The translations under genes and the position numbers were made by a program. A stretch of 64,000 nt of DNA, taken from contig CM066032.1 in NCBI GenBank assembly GCA_033557465.1, positions 59,556,955 through 59,620,954 of the forward strand, read 5' to 3'. This document shows, in pieces, positions 53,588-64,000 of the stretch. The stretch is from Ichthyophis bannanicus (Eukaryota; Chordata; Amphibia; Gymnophiona; Ichthyophiidae). Position 1 is the stretch's first letter, and each line of letters opens with the position of its first letter. Below the pieces are notes generated by a model. That model worked only from the letters and a program-made list of their open reading frames with translations, searched no databases and was not told where the DNA came from.

Positions 53588-56548
53588 ATGGTTCGGAAGA
53601 ATGTATCCTTGAAGGATACTACCAAAAGCAGAGAGGTTCCAAAAAAGAGTAAAGTAGCCCAAATGCCCTCGAGTATGGAGCAGACAGAGCTTAAAGATCC
53701 CAAATTACCCATGTCTACCAATAGCCAAATTAATATGAATAAAATACAGTCTCTAAAATGCTTGTATGCAAATGCTAGAAGTCTAAAAAATAAGATGGGA
53801 GAGTTAGAATATATAGCACTAAATGAGAGGTTAGATATGACCGGAATATCAGAGAAATGGTGGAAGGAGGACAACCATTGGGACACTGTGATACCTGGGT
53901 ACAAACTATATCATAATGATAGAGCTGATCAAATTGGTGGAGGGGTTGCACTCTGTGTTAGAGAGGGCATTGAGTCAGAAAGGATTAAAGTTTTGCAGGA
54001 AACAAAATGCGCTGTAGAATCTCTATGGATTGACATTCCATGTAAAAAAGGGAAGGCGATGGCAGTGGGGTTGTACTATCGACTGCCTGGCCAGAATGAA
54101 CAAATGGATGATGAAATGCTCAAAGAAATCAAGGAAGCTAACAAACATTACAGCGCAGTAACAATAATGGGTGATTTCAATTACCCCGGTATCGACTGGG
54201 TCAGTGTCACGGCAGGACATGCTAGGGAGATAAAGTTCCTAGATTAAATAAATGACTGCTTCTTGGAGCAGCTGGTTCATGAACCGAACAGATGGGAAGC
54301 CATATTAGACCTAGTCCTTAGTGTTACACCAGATCTAGTGCAAGAGATAAGGATGTTGGGGCCACTTGGCAAAAGTGATCATAGCATGATCGCGTTTGAT
54401 TTAATTAGTGAAGGAGGGATAGTAAGGAAATCCACAGTACTACCTTTTAACTTTCAAAAGGGAGACTATGATAAAATGAGGAAAATAGTTAAGAAAAAAC
54501 TAAAAGGAGCAGTTGCAAAGGTTAGACTTACATCAAGCTTGGGTGTTGTTGAAAATTACTATCTTGGAAGCCCAGACGAGCTGTATTCCACGCTTTAAGA
54601 AAAGAGGAAGTAAGTCCAAAAAACTGCCAGCATGGTTTAAAAGTGAGGTAAGAGAAGCTGTTGCCGAAAAAGCATCTTTCAGGAAATGGAAAAAAGAACC
54701 AAACGACAAAACCTGGAAACAGCACAAGCACTGGCAAGTCAAATGCAAGGCATTGATAAGGCAGGCAAAGGGAGAATTTGAGATGAAACTTGCAGCGGAA
54801 GCAAAAAACGCGAAATAAAGTCTCTTTCAAGTACATTCGTAGCAAAACACCTGTGAGAGAGTCAGTTGGTCCATTAGATGATAGAGGGGTTAAAGGGGCA
54901 CTAAGAGGCAACAAGGCAATAGCGGAAAGACTGAATGAATTCTTTGCTTCGGTCTTTACTGAGGAAGATGTAGGGATGTTACCCATGACTGAAGTGGTAT
55001 TTAAAGGTGCGGAAGAACTGAAGGAAATATCGATACATCAGGAAGATGTATTACAACGATTAGATAAACTGAAGAGTAGCAAATCACCTGGGCTGGATGG
55101 TATACATCCAAGGGTGTTGAAAGAACCTAAATATGAGATTGCACACCTGCTATTAGTAATCTGTGAATTTTCATTAAAATCATCTGTAATACCTGAAGAT
55201 TGGAGGATCGCCAATGTAACGCCAATTTTTAAAAAGGGTTCCAGGGGTGATCCGGGAAACTACAGATCGATGAGCCTGACGTCAGTACCGGCAAAAATGG
55301 TAGAAACCATCATAAAGAACAAAATTACTCAACATGTAGATAGTCATGGCCTAATGGGAGACAGCCAACATGGCTTTAGACAAGGAAGATCTTGTCTTAC
55401 TAATCTGTTATGTTTTTTTGAAGGTGTGAATAAACAGGTGGACAAAGGTGAGTCGGTTGATATAGTTTATTTGGACTTTCAGAAAGCCTTTGACAAGGTC
55501 CCTCATCAGAGACTTTTGGCAAAACTAAAGAGTCATGGGATTGGAGGCAGTGTATTATTCTGGATCAGGAACTGTTAAAAGATAGAAAGCAGAGGGTTGG
55601 GCTAAATGGCCAATTTTTCCAATGGAGAAAGGTGAATAGTGGTGTACCCCAGGGATCTGTGCTGGGTCCGCTGCTTTTTGACATATTCATAAATGACCTG
55701 GAAAAGGGAATAACGAGTGAGGTTATCAAATTTGCAGATGACACAAAACTATTTAAAGTTGCTAAAACCCAAGAGGATTGTAGAAAATTGCAAGAGGATC
55801 TTGATAAATTGGAAGACTGGGCATCAAAATGGCAGATGAAATTTAATGTGGACAAGTGCAAAGTCATGCACCTAGGGAAAAACAACCCAAAACTATGGTT
55901 ACGCAATGCAAGGTTCCACATTAGGAACCACCACCCAGGAAAAAGATTTAGGCGTCATTGTGGATAACATGTTAAAACTCTCTGCCCAGTGTGCAGCGGC
56001 GACCAAGAGAGCAAATAGAATGCTAGGTATCATAAGGAAAGGAATGGAATATAAAAACAAAAGATATTATAATGCCTCTATATCATTCCATGGTGAGACC
56101 ACACCTTGAATATTTTGTGCATTTCTGGTCGCCGTATCTTAAAAAGGATATAGCGTTATTAGAAAAGGTTCAGAGAAGAGCCACCAAAATGGTAAAGGTG
56201 ATGGAAGGATACTCCTATGAAGAAAGGCTAAAAGGGTTAGGGCTCTTTAACCTGGAAAAGAGACGGCTGTGGGGAGATATGATAGAAGTCTATAAATTAA
56301 TGAACGGAGTGGAACGGGTAAATGCAGATCGATTGTTTACGTTATCAGAATATAGAAAGACTAGGGGACATGCAAAGAAGCTACAGGGTAAACTATTTAA
56401 GACTAATAAAGGAAAATATTTTTTCACTCAACGTGTAATCAAACTCTGGAATTTGTTATCGGAGGATGTAGTAAAGGCTGTTAGTGTAGCTGGGTTTAAA
56501 AAAGGGTTGGACAAGTTCCTGGAGGAAAGGTCCATAAACCGTTATTAA
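53588..56548 (+). pseudogene. CR1 family 2 copy D ORF2 (EN-RT)
   Basis: Frame 53588-54247: SLKCLYANARSLKNKMGELE (Asn), DMTGISEKWW (the catalytic Glu is in the SEKWW/SETWW block), IMGDFNYPGIDWVSV, ending in a stop. Then FLEQLVHEPNRWEAILDLVL, KSDHSMIAFDLI (Asp/His). A frameshifted linker follows at 54513-54830. RT: SKSPGLDGIHPRVLKE, ANVTPIFKKGSRGDPGNYRS, QHGFRQGRSCLTNLL, VYLDFQKAFDKVPHQRLLAK (Asp), VPQGSVLGPLLFDIF, KFADDTKLF. The C-terminal domain ends NLLSEDVVKAVSVAGFKK at 56548. One stop and about five shifts. Confidence 0.88.
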
Positions 56549-57053
56549 GAAGGGACCCAGGATACCAATGCTTGACCCAGTACAAGCATTGTGGAACCTG
56601 TGTCTTTTGGGACAACTGCTAGGTACGTATGACCTAGATTGGCCACTGTTGGAAACAGGATACTGGGCTTGATGGACCTTGGTCTGACCCAGTACAGCAT
56701 ATCTCATGTTCTTATGTTCTTAAGATAAAGGAAGGTGTCTTTGTTGCTCCTGAGATTAGGGAACTTCTTCAAGATGATGAAATGAAATGAAACCTATATC
56801 AAAGAGGATGCCAGTGATGTCGGTAAAGAAGTGGAGTAATATGATCGTACTTAACTGTGTATTATGTGGCAAAGGACAGCATGGAAAACCTTCCAGTTAA
56901 TGGCAACAAATTTTCTTGGAAACAAGGCAAACTACAGGGAGTTGGTGGAAAAACTCCTTAATGTATACAAAAGTCTTGGCTGCAACATGTCACTAAAGAT
57001 GCATTTTTTGCACTCTCTTCTTGATTTTTTTCCACCGAATGCAGAGCAATGAG

Positions 57054-57141
57054 TTATTTATTTAAACAGTTTTATATACCGCCTTATCCTTCAATCAAAG
57101 CAGTTTACATTATGTAATTACTACAAACAGGTACTGGATAT
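57054..57141 (-). repeat. 5'-truncated SINE tail
   Basis: Complement of a SINE tail (ttataccgccttatcc, aagcagtttacatta), flanked by atgag at 57049-57053 and 57142-57146. It interrupts the host pseudogene between AEQ and HGKRFHQDI codons. Confidence 0.75.
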
Positions 57142-57297
57142 ATGAGCATGGCAAGCGATTTCATCAGGACATTGCAGCAATGGAGAAAAGATATCAAGGC
57201 AAATGGAGACAGTCAATGCATGCAGACTATTGCTCAACACTGACAAGAGATACTCCATTTACAGAATACAAGAGACAAGTCAAGAAATACTGAGTAG

Positions 57298-58661
57298 TGC
57301 CACGTGTCCCAATCCCCAGCCACGTGCTTAGGGGATTAGGGTTGCCATTTTAGTCCTCTTTAAAGGGTTTGAAAACTATTTCCTTCAGGAGCAGTGCCCT
57401 CTGGGAGTTGTAGTTTCCTCTCTTAAAAAGGATAGTCGTGGAGACATTGAGTGTAGGCAAACATGACACCGTTTATTTCCCCAAAATATGCACAACAAGG
57501 TTCAAACGCAAAGTATCTGGATATTTCCTCCAGGACAAAAAGCACAGAAAATATTTACATTCTTAAGCTGAGTAACTTCTCAAAGGCATTAAACAGAGGC
57601 AGACGTTTCATCAATCATAACAGGCAAACCAAAAGTATAGCTTCTTAGGTTCAGCAAAATAAAAAATGTCTTTCTGCTTCCTTTGTGAGATAATATACAG
57701 TGCTGTGCAAGCTTGGCTTGCTTAACCTGGTTCCTACCTTAGCAAGGTTAAGTTTACTTGGTAGTGCTTTTCCCAAAAGCATTTACTCAGGCTGCTATTC
57801 CTTAATCAAGGATCCAGTAGCCTCTGCACGACACAAAGAACAGTCCATAGGCAGTTCAGTAATCAAAGGGTCTGGTTCATTATACTCCACTTGCATTTCC
57901 TCCTGCTCGGGAACTATAATATCCTGCACTGAGCTCTCATGACCTGCCTCTGGTGGAATTCTTGCTGTGGATTCCTGCAACTCTCTCCAGGACTTCTCTA
58001 CCCGGTAAGGAATATGGAGAACTGTATTACTGGATATCCTTCTCTGGTTTTCTCGCCCCACTTCCTCTCTGAGGTTTAACCACGGCTCTCTTTTGGAGGC
58101 TGGGTTCTTCTGCCTCTTAGTTTGAAACCTAGGCACCCACCTCTGAGTGTTGTGAACCTCTTGGTCAGGAACAGAAGTTTGGAACCTGCCCTGCTCTCTC
58201 CGTCTGAGCAGCTCTTGCCTGGTTTCCCTTGTGCCAGACTCTTTCCAGGTCCTTCTTCTTCCTTCTGCTTGGAACTTTCTTTCTGGGAACTTCCAGCTCA
58301 ATCTCCAGTCCTGCTCTGAGTCCGTCTCTGACTCTGTCTTCCTGGACTCACTCCTTGAGTCCTTGCTTGCTCTGCTCTTCCTTTCTGAGCAAGCTTTTCC
58401 TCGTGAGCAGCTCCTCTCCCCTCTGCTTTTCCCTAAGCAGGGTTTATAAAGGTGCTTTCTGGGCAGCGTTTCTCTCTGCCTTAACAGGTGTTCATAATCA
58501 TGCTCCAAGCCTGCTACTCTGTCAGCAGAGCTTGGGTGTGGCAGCCTAGCCTCAGAAACTCTAAGCTTGCTCTGAAGCCTGTGCACTGCTGGAATGTTTT
58601 TAAAGGTACAATCACTGATTTTTTCTAACTCTGCAGGCTCACCAGTGCCTTCCTCATCACA
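57298..58661 (-). mobile_element. Solo LTR-like repeat, copy C (1,364 bp)
   Basis: On the minus strand it begins TGTGATGAGGAAGGCACTGG and ends GGGACACGTGGCA. A perfect 4-bp duplication gtag lies at 57294-57297 and 58662-58665. Near its 3' end it has gaaactacaactcccagagg, matching the ctacatttccca motif of copies A and B. No internal retroviral region adjoins. Confidence 0.85.
57795..58586 (-). CDS. 263-codon frame inside LTR copy C, MDCSLC ending
   Basis: The longest uninterrupted version of the LTR-borne frame. It starts about 75 bp into the repeat (MHRLQSKLRVSEARLPHPSS), has a possible short helical stretch (ADRVAGLEHDYEHLLRQRE), then a long Arg/Lys/Ser/Glu-rich body (RGERSCSRGKACSERKSRAS, ESETDSEQDW). 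It ends with an acidic tail then ITELPMDCSLCRAEATG. No enzyme motif or membrane segment is visible. Charge pattern and position recall a small nucleic-acid-binding or gag-like protein, but this is a guess. It may be fossil rather than expressed. Confidence 0.5.
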   Translation of the reverse strand: MHRLQSKLRVSEARLPHPSSADRVAGLEHDYEHLLRQRETLPRKHLYKPCLGKSRGERSCSRGKACSERKSRASKDSRSESRKTESETDSEQDWRLSWKFPERKFQAEGRRRTWKESGTRETRQELLRRREQGRFQTSVPDQEVHNTQRWVPRFQTKRQKNPASKREPWLNLREEVGRENQRRISSNTVLHIPYRVEKSWRELQESTARIPPEAGHESSVQDIIVPEQEEMQVEYNEPDPLITELPMDCSLCRAEATGSLIKE

Positions 58662-58679
58662 GTAGACACTGAATAAAAT

Positions 58680-59555
58680 CTGAAAGGAATACTAATACTA
58701 ATACTGATTGAGGCTGTGAGAAGTGATCAGAGTCAGCAATCTCCTGCCCCCATTCCTCAGCTGATCGGGAACTCCACTTCAACCCAGGCAGTACAAACTG
58801 ATAGAAGCAGCATAGAACTCAGCACTATTAACGGCTGCATTGCCTGATCGGGGCTGTGAGAGGTGATCAGAGTCAGCATTCCCTTGACCCCATTCCTCAG
58901 CTGATCGGGAGCTCCACTTCAACCCAGGCAGTACAGATTGCACAGAGTAGTATGGTGCGCCCGCGCACTGCGGGCCCATGCCTGAGGGCTTCGCCAGAGG
59001 GCCCTTTGGCGTGGCCCTTAGGCAGCGCACAGAGGCGACGCTCTCAAAAGACATAAGTGGATAGTAACAAACACTAAAAGTTTGGTACTGGACTTTAATT
59101 TATATTGTAAACACAATCTAACTCCTCGCACAGAAGTAGCTTCATCATAGATCAGCCTACCTACTGCTCTACATATCAGATCTTCTCCTTCTCCATCTGA
59201 TTCAGAGACTAATCGCTTGGAATCACTGAAAGAAATATCAACAGATGCAACGGAACCATCATATTACCATTGAATACCAATAAAGAGAAGCCCTACAAAC
59301 AGCAGGCAATTCTAGTGCCTGTAAAGGTACTGGTTGCTTCGTGGACTCAGTCCTATCCTAGATAAGATTTGATCAGCCTTGTACTGTCAGCCATTTATTT
59401 GGTGGGCTGTCTTTCTCTTCAAGAGCAGGGCGGCCATTCCTGTTCACTGGGGGTGGCGTCCTGGCCCTCTGTTGGTTCTCTATCGGGTTCTGCTACTCGC
59501 TCCTTGGCTAATCTGTTGCCATGTAATAGCCCAGGGGCCTTTCCTTTTCATCAAT
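58680..59555 (+). repeat. Leader of second L2-like LINE with repeats and palindrome
   Basis: A unit of about 145 bp (tgatcagagtcagca ... cttcaacccaggcagtacaa) occurs twice, at about 58718 and 58860. A 42-bp palindrome follows at 58981-59022, then about 500 bp of non-coding DNA before the first recognisable codons. The order unit, palindrome, coding matches 20881-21900, supporting a shared L2 5' UTR. Confidence 0.55.
58981..59022. repeat. 42-bp imperfect palindrome, third copy
   Basis: Centre gagggccctt; the two 21-nt halves pair at 17 of 21 positions. Copies at 20914-20955 and 21413-21454 keep the same centre agggccc and the same outer cct.agggc / gccct.agg arms. Confidence 0.75.
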
Positions 59556-59559
59556 GTGC

Positions 59560-62015
59560 CACGGCCTCTCTACCTTCTGCAGTCACCACCTTGACCTTTA
59601 GATTGGCATTATTAAATTGCCGCTCTCTCCATGCAAAATCGTTGTTGGTTTAAGACCTCATACAGCAACATTCCCTTGACCTTTGTTTTCTCACTGAAAC
59701 TTGGCTCAAAGAGGGTGAGGATCCTTTCTTGAGTAGTTGCCTGTCCCCTGGGTTTTCAGCCTTTTCAATTCCCAGGATAGGTAGGGGAGGGGGAGGAGTG
59801 GCCCTCCTCTACCGCTCTAGTTTTCTCTTTCCTTCGTCTGCAGTCTTCTCCCCCATGTTACTTCCTTCTACTTTACCTTCCCCCTTCTCTCTCTGATCCT
59901 CAATGGGATGCAGCATTATTGACTCTTTCTGATACAGTACTCACATATTTTAATATCACTATCCTTGGGGACTTCAATGTCCACATAGACTCTCCCTCTA
60001 GACTGAAAGATCAGATGTTCTTAAACTTATTACATGATTTGTCGCTCATGCAACTTGTTTCCTATCCCACGCACAGTGCAGGACACACTTTAGATTTGGT
60101 CCTTATTACTTCCCACTCACATCTCACATTTTCAGCAGTTTCTACACATTTAATTCCCTGGTCCGATCACTATTGTGTTCTTCTTTCTGATGCATTGGTG
60201 ACATCGGGTGCCAAAGTTGGTCCTGCAGACCCCCAGACTCTTCTCCATTTATGACGCCGTTTTACTTCAACTACCTTACGTACTTTCCCTTCGGACTTTG
60301 CCCTTCTGTCGCTCGATGCTCAAGTCTACACCTGGAATTCAGTTCTTACTTCTGCCTTAGATAATTTGGCTCCTCTCTGCCCATCCTCTTCCTCATTAAA
60401 TCAGGTTCATTCCCCTTGGTATCATCCTGGTCTGCACTTGCAGCATTCACAGCTTTGTCAAGTGGAGTAGTTATGGCTCAAGCACCCATCCTCAGATACT
60501 CTAGCTTGTTTCAGACAGGTATACACCTGCTATCGTTCATCGGTTCAGTCCGCTAAACATTCCTATTACTCCTTCGAAATATCCGAGGCTGCCAACTCCT
60601 CTAGACAGCTCTATTCTATCCTTCGTAAGCTTTCTTCTACCACTGCGAACTCTTCCTCTCAGACTCTAGTACCAGCTCCGACATTACTTGCCACCTTTTT
60701 CTATGAGAAGATTCATAATCTTTGCTCATCTTTCTCTAGTACTCCGCCTCCATCTTTGTTGCCTTCCCGCCCATTACTTTCTTCCTCCCCCACTGCTACA
60801 AAGGATTCTTCCCATTACACTTCCTCATTCGTCTCAGTGGGCTCATCTTCCTCTTCTCTGAACCAGACGTTAGCTCATACCTGGTCTTCATTTCATTCCA
60901 TCACTCCCACTGAAGTACTTAAGACAATTTCTGGTTCTAGGAAGACTACCTGCCCTCTAGACCCCATTCCCTCTAATTGGTTATCTGAACCCTGTCTTCA
61001 GTTGCTACCCACAATTCTTACTATTCTGAATTCAAGTTTATCTGCAGGTCTATTCCCTAGTCCATGGACGTCCGCCATTGTTCGCCCACTTCTCAAACAG
61101 CCCTCTCTGGATCCATCTATCCTATCTCACTGGCGACCAGTCTCAAATCTTCCCTTTCTGGCTAAAATTTTGAAATGACTCGTGTTCCAGCAATTGTCAT
61201 CTCATGTTGAAGCCACTAACACTTTGCATCCCCGACAGTCTGGATTCCGCTCAGGCCATAGTACAGAGACAGTACTGCTTGCCCTTCTAAATGAATTAAA
61301 CACTGCACATGACCGTGGGAATATCACCTTGATGGTGTCCTTGGACCTATCCTCGGCTTTTGAGTTAGTAGATCACCGAATCTTGCTTTCTCATCTTCAT
61401 GATTCTGGGCTTTGGGGCATTGTACTACATTGGTTCCACTCTTTTCTTACGTCTCATACTTTTTCCGTTCATTCCACTGGTCAGTCATCACCTTCATTTC
61501 CCGTGATTTGTGGGGTCCCTAAAGGCTCTGTCCTTTCTCCTCTGCTCTTTAACATCTTTCTTGCTCCTCTCCCTCTCTTAATCCAACAGTACCCAGTCTC
61601 CACTTATCTTTATATGACATTGTCCTTCTTTTCCATACTTCACCTATAGATGTGGATATCACACCACTTAATGACTGTCTTACCCACATTGCTTCCTGGC
61701 TTTCTTCCAACTTCCTCCACTTGAATCCTGCCAAATCTTCTGCCATGTGGGTATCTTTGAGTATTCCCTGTCCCACTATTGCTCCTCAGCTTGCTTCTGT
61801 TGCTATCCCCTTAGTTTCTTCTTTCCATTATTTGGGTGTAACATTGAATTCTTCCCTCTCTTTTCACGAGCATGTGTCTTTCCTTACTTGTCACTCCTTT
61901 TATGCACTTAGGCAAATAAGGGCAGTCCGTTCTCTGCTACCTCCGGCCTCGTTTATCACCTTACTCCTGGCCCTAGTTATAAGTAGATTAGATTATTGTA
62001 ATGTGGCATTAGCAA
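59560..62015 (+). pseudogene. L2-like LINE ORF2 (EN-RT), decayed
   Basis: EN: LALLNCRSLHAKS-like start (59605), FLTETWLKEGEDPF (Glu), GGGVALLYRSS, ITILGDFNVHIDSPSRLKDQ (59950), YPTHSAGHTLDLVLI and PWSDHYCVLL. RT: PLDPIPSNWLSEPCLQLLPT, SAIVRPLLKQPSLDP, HWRPVSNLPFLAKIL, QSGFRSGHSTETVLLALLNE, MVSLDLSSAFELVDHRILLS (DLVDH-type), GVPKGSVLSPLLFNIFLAPL. A frameshift destroys the YADD box (STYLYMTLSFF). After that come NDCLTHIASWLSSNFLHLNP and VISRLDYCNVALA, cut at 62015 by the DIRS. Confidence 0.88.
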
Positions 62016-62496
62016 AGGTGAAATTAGGCTTACCTAATTGGAGTTCCTGGAGTGGAACCAGTCTAGTCCCGAACCTCTGGGTTGCCCATCTCATCCTGCA
62101 GCTTGGAGACTGAGAAACTCCTTCTTTTGTGACATCACTGGTATATCCTCCCGGAGTCCGCCTCCTGCCACCAGTACCCTATTGACAAAGCAGACTCACC
62201 GGAGCAACAAGTAAGAATTTAACTAATAGCAATAACTACCAAGAACTGAAAACCCATTACTCCTATCAACTGATGCTACAGAGGGAAAGAAACCCCCCTT
62301 AACTACTGTGACTTTAAAACTGACCAGGCCACTCCCTCACCCAAAAGAAAGGAAAGTGCCCCCCCAAAGAAAATGTCCAGTTGGAAAGCAAGGCCTCCTT
62401 CCGGAACCTGGAACTCCACCATTAAAACAGCGCTTACCTGTGATTCACATTGACACTTCAGGCCCCTGTTCGCATACGAACGCTTGGGAGGGAAAC

Positions 62497-62591
62497 GGGA
62501 CTAGACTGGTTCCACTCCAGGAACTACAATTAGCAGGTAAGCCTAATTTCATCTTCCTGATCATGTCCCCAGTCTAGTCCCGAACCTCTGG
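62497..62591. repeat. DIRS copy D internal complementary region
   Basis: gggactagactggttccact ... gtaagcctaatttca is the complement of the left tip at 62016-62070. It is followed by tcttcctgatcatgtcccca gtctagtcccg, presumably the complement of the unseen right tip. The same left-tip/right-tip order occurs in copy A at 25177. Confidence 0.8.
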
Positions 62592-63600
62592 ATCCGTACC
62601 AGAGCAGTGAAAAAACATTAACCACGGGAGGGATCTGGAAGACCAGCCTGAAGCACTGCTGATCCAAAAGAGGCCTCCTCCGCCATTTTGCACATCCAGC
62701 CTTACAAATCTCCGCCGGAGACACCAACTTAACTTCCGCCCAAGAAGCGGCCTGAGCCCTAGTGGAGTGGGCTCGAAGCCCTTCCGGCACCATCCTACCT
62801 TTCAACACATAAGCCGACACAATGGCTTCCTTAATCCACCGTGCAATGGACGCCTTCGATGACGCCTCTCCCTTTCTCGGTCCCGCAAACAGAACAAAAA
62901 GTCTATCCGACTTATGAAAACTCGCCGTCCGCCTAAGATACTACTTTAATGCTCGCCGGACATCCAAGAGATGCAACTTTCTCGACGAAGGGCTCTCTGT
63001 GCTCTCGGCGAACATTGGCAGTGAAATCTCCTGATTCATGTGAAACGCCAAGACCACCTTTGGGAGAAAAGCCGGCACCGGCCGCAAAACTACCTTTGTC
63101 GCAAAAAAGGAAAGATAGGGTTCCCTACAGGATAGCGCTTGCAGCTCCGAAACTCTTCTAGCTGAACAGATGGCCACCAGAAACATCACCTTTAGCGTGA
63201 GGTCCTTGAGCGATGCTTGAGCTAGCGGTTCGAAGGACTCCCGCTCCAGCGCGTCCAACACGAACGGCAGATGCCACTTGGGAGAGATCTGTCTGCACGG
63301 TGGCCTCACGAGCACCACCGCCCTTAAAAACTGTTTAACATCCAGCTGGCTCCCGAGAGTCTGACCTCCAAAATGAACTCTGTAGCATGACAACGCTGCT
63401 ACCTGTACACACAACGACGCAGCAGCTAGCCCTTTGTCAAAACCATCTTGCAAGAACTCCAGGATCTGGGGGATGGAAGCCTTCAAGGCTTCACAATTCC
63501 TGTCTAGACACCAAGCTTCGAAGATCCTCCAGATTTGAACATAAGCTAGTGAAGTAGACCGCCTCTGGCTTTCAACAAGATAGTAATGACCGCCGCTGAA
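62590..63600 (-). pseudogene. DIRS copy D tyrosine recombinase, broken
   Basis: Frame 62941-63486 shows QILEFLQDGFDKGLAAASLC, the catalytic Arg block CSARRVSELQALSCREPYLS, and KVVLAFHMNQEISLP, ending RRALK then TAG. The next codons in the same frame continue YLRRTASFHKSDRLFVLF to LRAHSTRAQAASWAEV (HxxR). A single nonsense codon at 62941-62943 therefore interrupts it. After EICKAG the expected TW..TFxxHY block with the nucleophilic Tyr is missing through a deletion. Codons near 63550 encode the N-terminus (LALERAQLKSQGYSAAVI). Confidence 0.82.
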
Positions 63601-63613
63601 TACCCCTGGGACT

Positions 63614-63995
63614 TCAGCTGCGCCCGCTCAAGAGCCAAGCCGTAAGTGAGAACCGATCCACGTGAGGCATGAACAGAGGCCCCTGAGTTAACAGATCCGC
63701 TCGGAAGGGAAGCCGCCAGGGTTTTGCCACCAACAACCTTACCAGGTCCCCGTACCAGGGCCGGCGCGGCCAATCTGGCGCTATCAGAATTACTTGACCT
63801 CTGAATCTCTCTACCTGGTGCAGCACTCTTCCTATCAGAACCCACGGAGGGAAGACAAAGAGCAGCTGCCCTTCCGGCCAGTCCTGAATGAGGGCATCCA
63901 ATTCCTCCGACATCCTTTCTCTGCGCCTGCTGAAGAAGCGGCTGACCTTTGCTGATGCAAAAGTCACCATGTGGTCCATGACTACCGAGCCCCAC
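63614..63995 (-). pseudogene. DIRS copy D RT/RNase H polyprotein C-terminus (partial)
   Basis: The minus frame 63614-63979 matches the end of the copy A 777-codon protein: ASAKVSRFFSRR, FPPWVLIGRVLHQVERFRGQ, VILIAPDWPRRPWYGDLVRL, RADLLTQGPLFMPHVDRFSL and TAWLLSG. The start lies beyond the window. The frame is open where seen. YR codons overlap its end in another frame, as in copy A. Confidence 0.82.
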
Positions 63996-64000
63996 CTGCG

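Larger units (their letters stand above)
52907..56720 (+). mobile_element. CR1-like LINE family 2, copy D, 3.8 kb
   Basis: Runs from inside ORF1 (gaggtcacgtgacaggagag) to the 3' end (catgttcttatgttct). A 5-bp duplication, taaga, lies at 52902-52906 and 56721-56725. It inserted between codons of the host pseudogene (AK / IKEGVF). It is 5'-truncated, lacking the zinc-finger part of ORF1, and otherwise the most complete family-2 copy here. Confidence 0.88.
52190..57297 (+). pseudogene. Decayed coding sequence of a transposon-associated protein family
   Basis: Plus-strand codons at 52190-52906 and 56721-57297 form one protein split by a CR1. Blocks: LELAKSKAQLLGFRLQQWNA, SLKAVLLHNGNVLPSIPIGH, THMKETYDNIKQLLR-like, GYMKYGCFLCEWDSYAKDSH, RKILLPPLHNKLDLMKDFVK, then IKEGVFVAPEIRELL, NMSLKMHFLHSLLDFFP, GKRFHQDIAAMEKRYQGKWR. 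I know similar multi-copy proteins from many animals (LLPPLHIKLGLMKNFVK, HFLHSHLDFFP) as repeat-borne, but I cannot name the family with certainty. Stops, a frameshift and two insertions make it dead. No introns are seen. Confidence 0.6.
62016..64000 (-). mobile_element. DIRS1-like retrotransposon, copy D, runs off window
   Basis: Left end aggtgaaattaggcttacct inside L2 codons at about 62015. The tip sequence (62016-62070, ending accagtctagtccc) is found complemented at 62497-62550 inside the ICR. YR and the end of RT/RNase H follow on the minus strand. This family differs in terminal sequence from copies A-C. Gag and the rest of RT lie beyond 64000. Confidence 0.85.

Overview
The window is a transposon graveyard from a large vertebrate genome; I see no ordinary cellular gene. 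It mixes CR1-like and L2-like LINEs, L1 (Tx1/amphibian-type) LINEs, DIRS1-like tyrosine-recombinase retrotransposons, an RTE-type 3' end, tRNA-derived SINEs with LINE-like tails, hAT-type MITEs and solo LTRs. This mixture, especially four DIRS-like copies in 64 kb, suggests an amphibian and perhaps a caecilian. That assignment is inference from repeat content only.

Layout. 1-1995: small hairpin and SINE scraps, then two CR1 3' fragments on opposite strands. 2195-9130: an RTE-type 3' end, then a minus-strand CR1 (family 2, copy A). Copy A was split twice, by a plus-strand CR1 of another family (3109-5667) and by a solo LTR (5747-7297). 9130-13870: mostly unassigned DNA with a SINE, a LINE RT scrap and a possible MITE. 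13876-15686: CR1 pieces, one CR1 inserted inside another. 15687-20650: a decayed plus-strand DIRS holding a hAT MITE and a SINE. 20880-24515: an L2-like LINE with repeated, palindrome-bearing leader DNA, split by a solo LTR and ending in a tandem duplication. 24903-31032: a nearly complete minus-strand DIRS1-like element with open gag, RT/RNase H and YR frames, inverted terminal repeats and an internal complementary region, inserted in a gag-like fragment. 31621-35701: an old L1 holding a solo LTR. 35841-40772: a minus-strand CR1 (family 2, copy C) holding a third CR1-like family and a hAT MITE. 40775-48937: a decayed minus-strand DIRS into which a complete L1 (41837-47275) inserted, with a perfect 17-bp target duplication. 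48938-52183: LINE scrap, minisatellite, a cluster of hairpins and a SINE. 52190-57297: a decayed protein-coding sequence of a transposon-associated family, split by an almost complete CR1 (family 2, copy D) and a SINE fragment. 57298-58661: fourth solo LTR. 58680-62015: second L2-like LINE, truncated by a minus-strand DIRS (62016-64000) that runs off the window.

The nesting gives a relative chronology. Old layers are the L2s, decayed DIRS copies and CR1 family 2. Younger layers are the solo LTRs, hAT MITEs, the intact L1 and the intact-frame DIRS. The observations most worth following are: four LTR-like repeats sharing 4-bp target duplications and a coding frame ending in a common Met-Asp/Glu-Cys motif; the DIRS1-like element whose RT catalytic box reads YPDD; a 42-bp palindrome repeated in L2 leaders; and a cluster of four main hairpins at 51281-51752.
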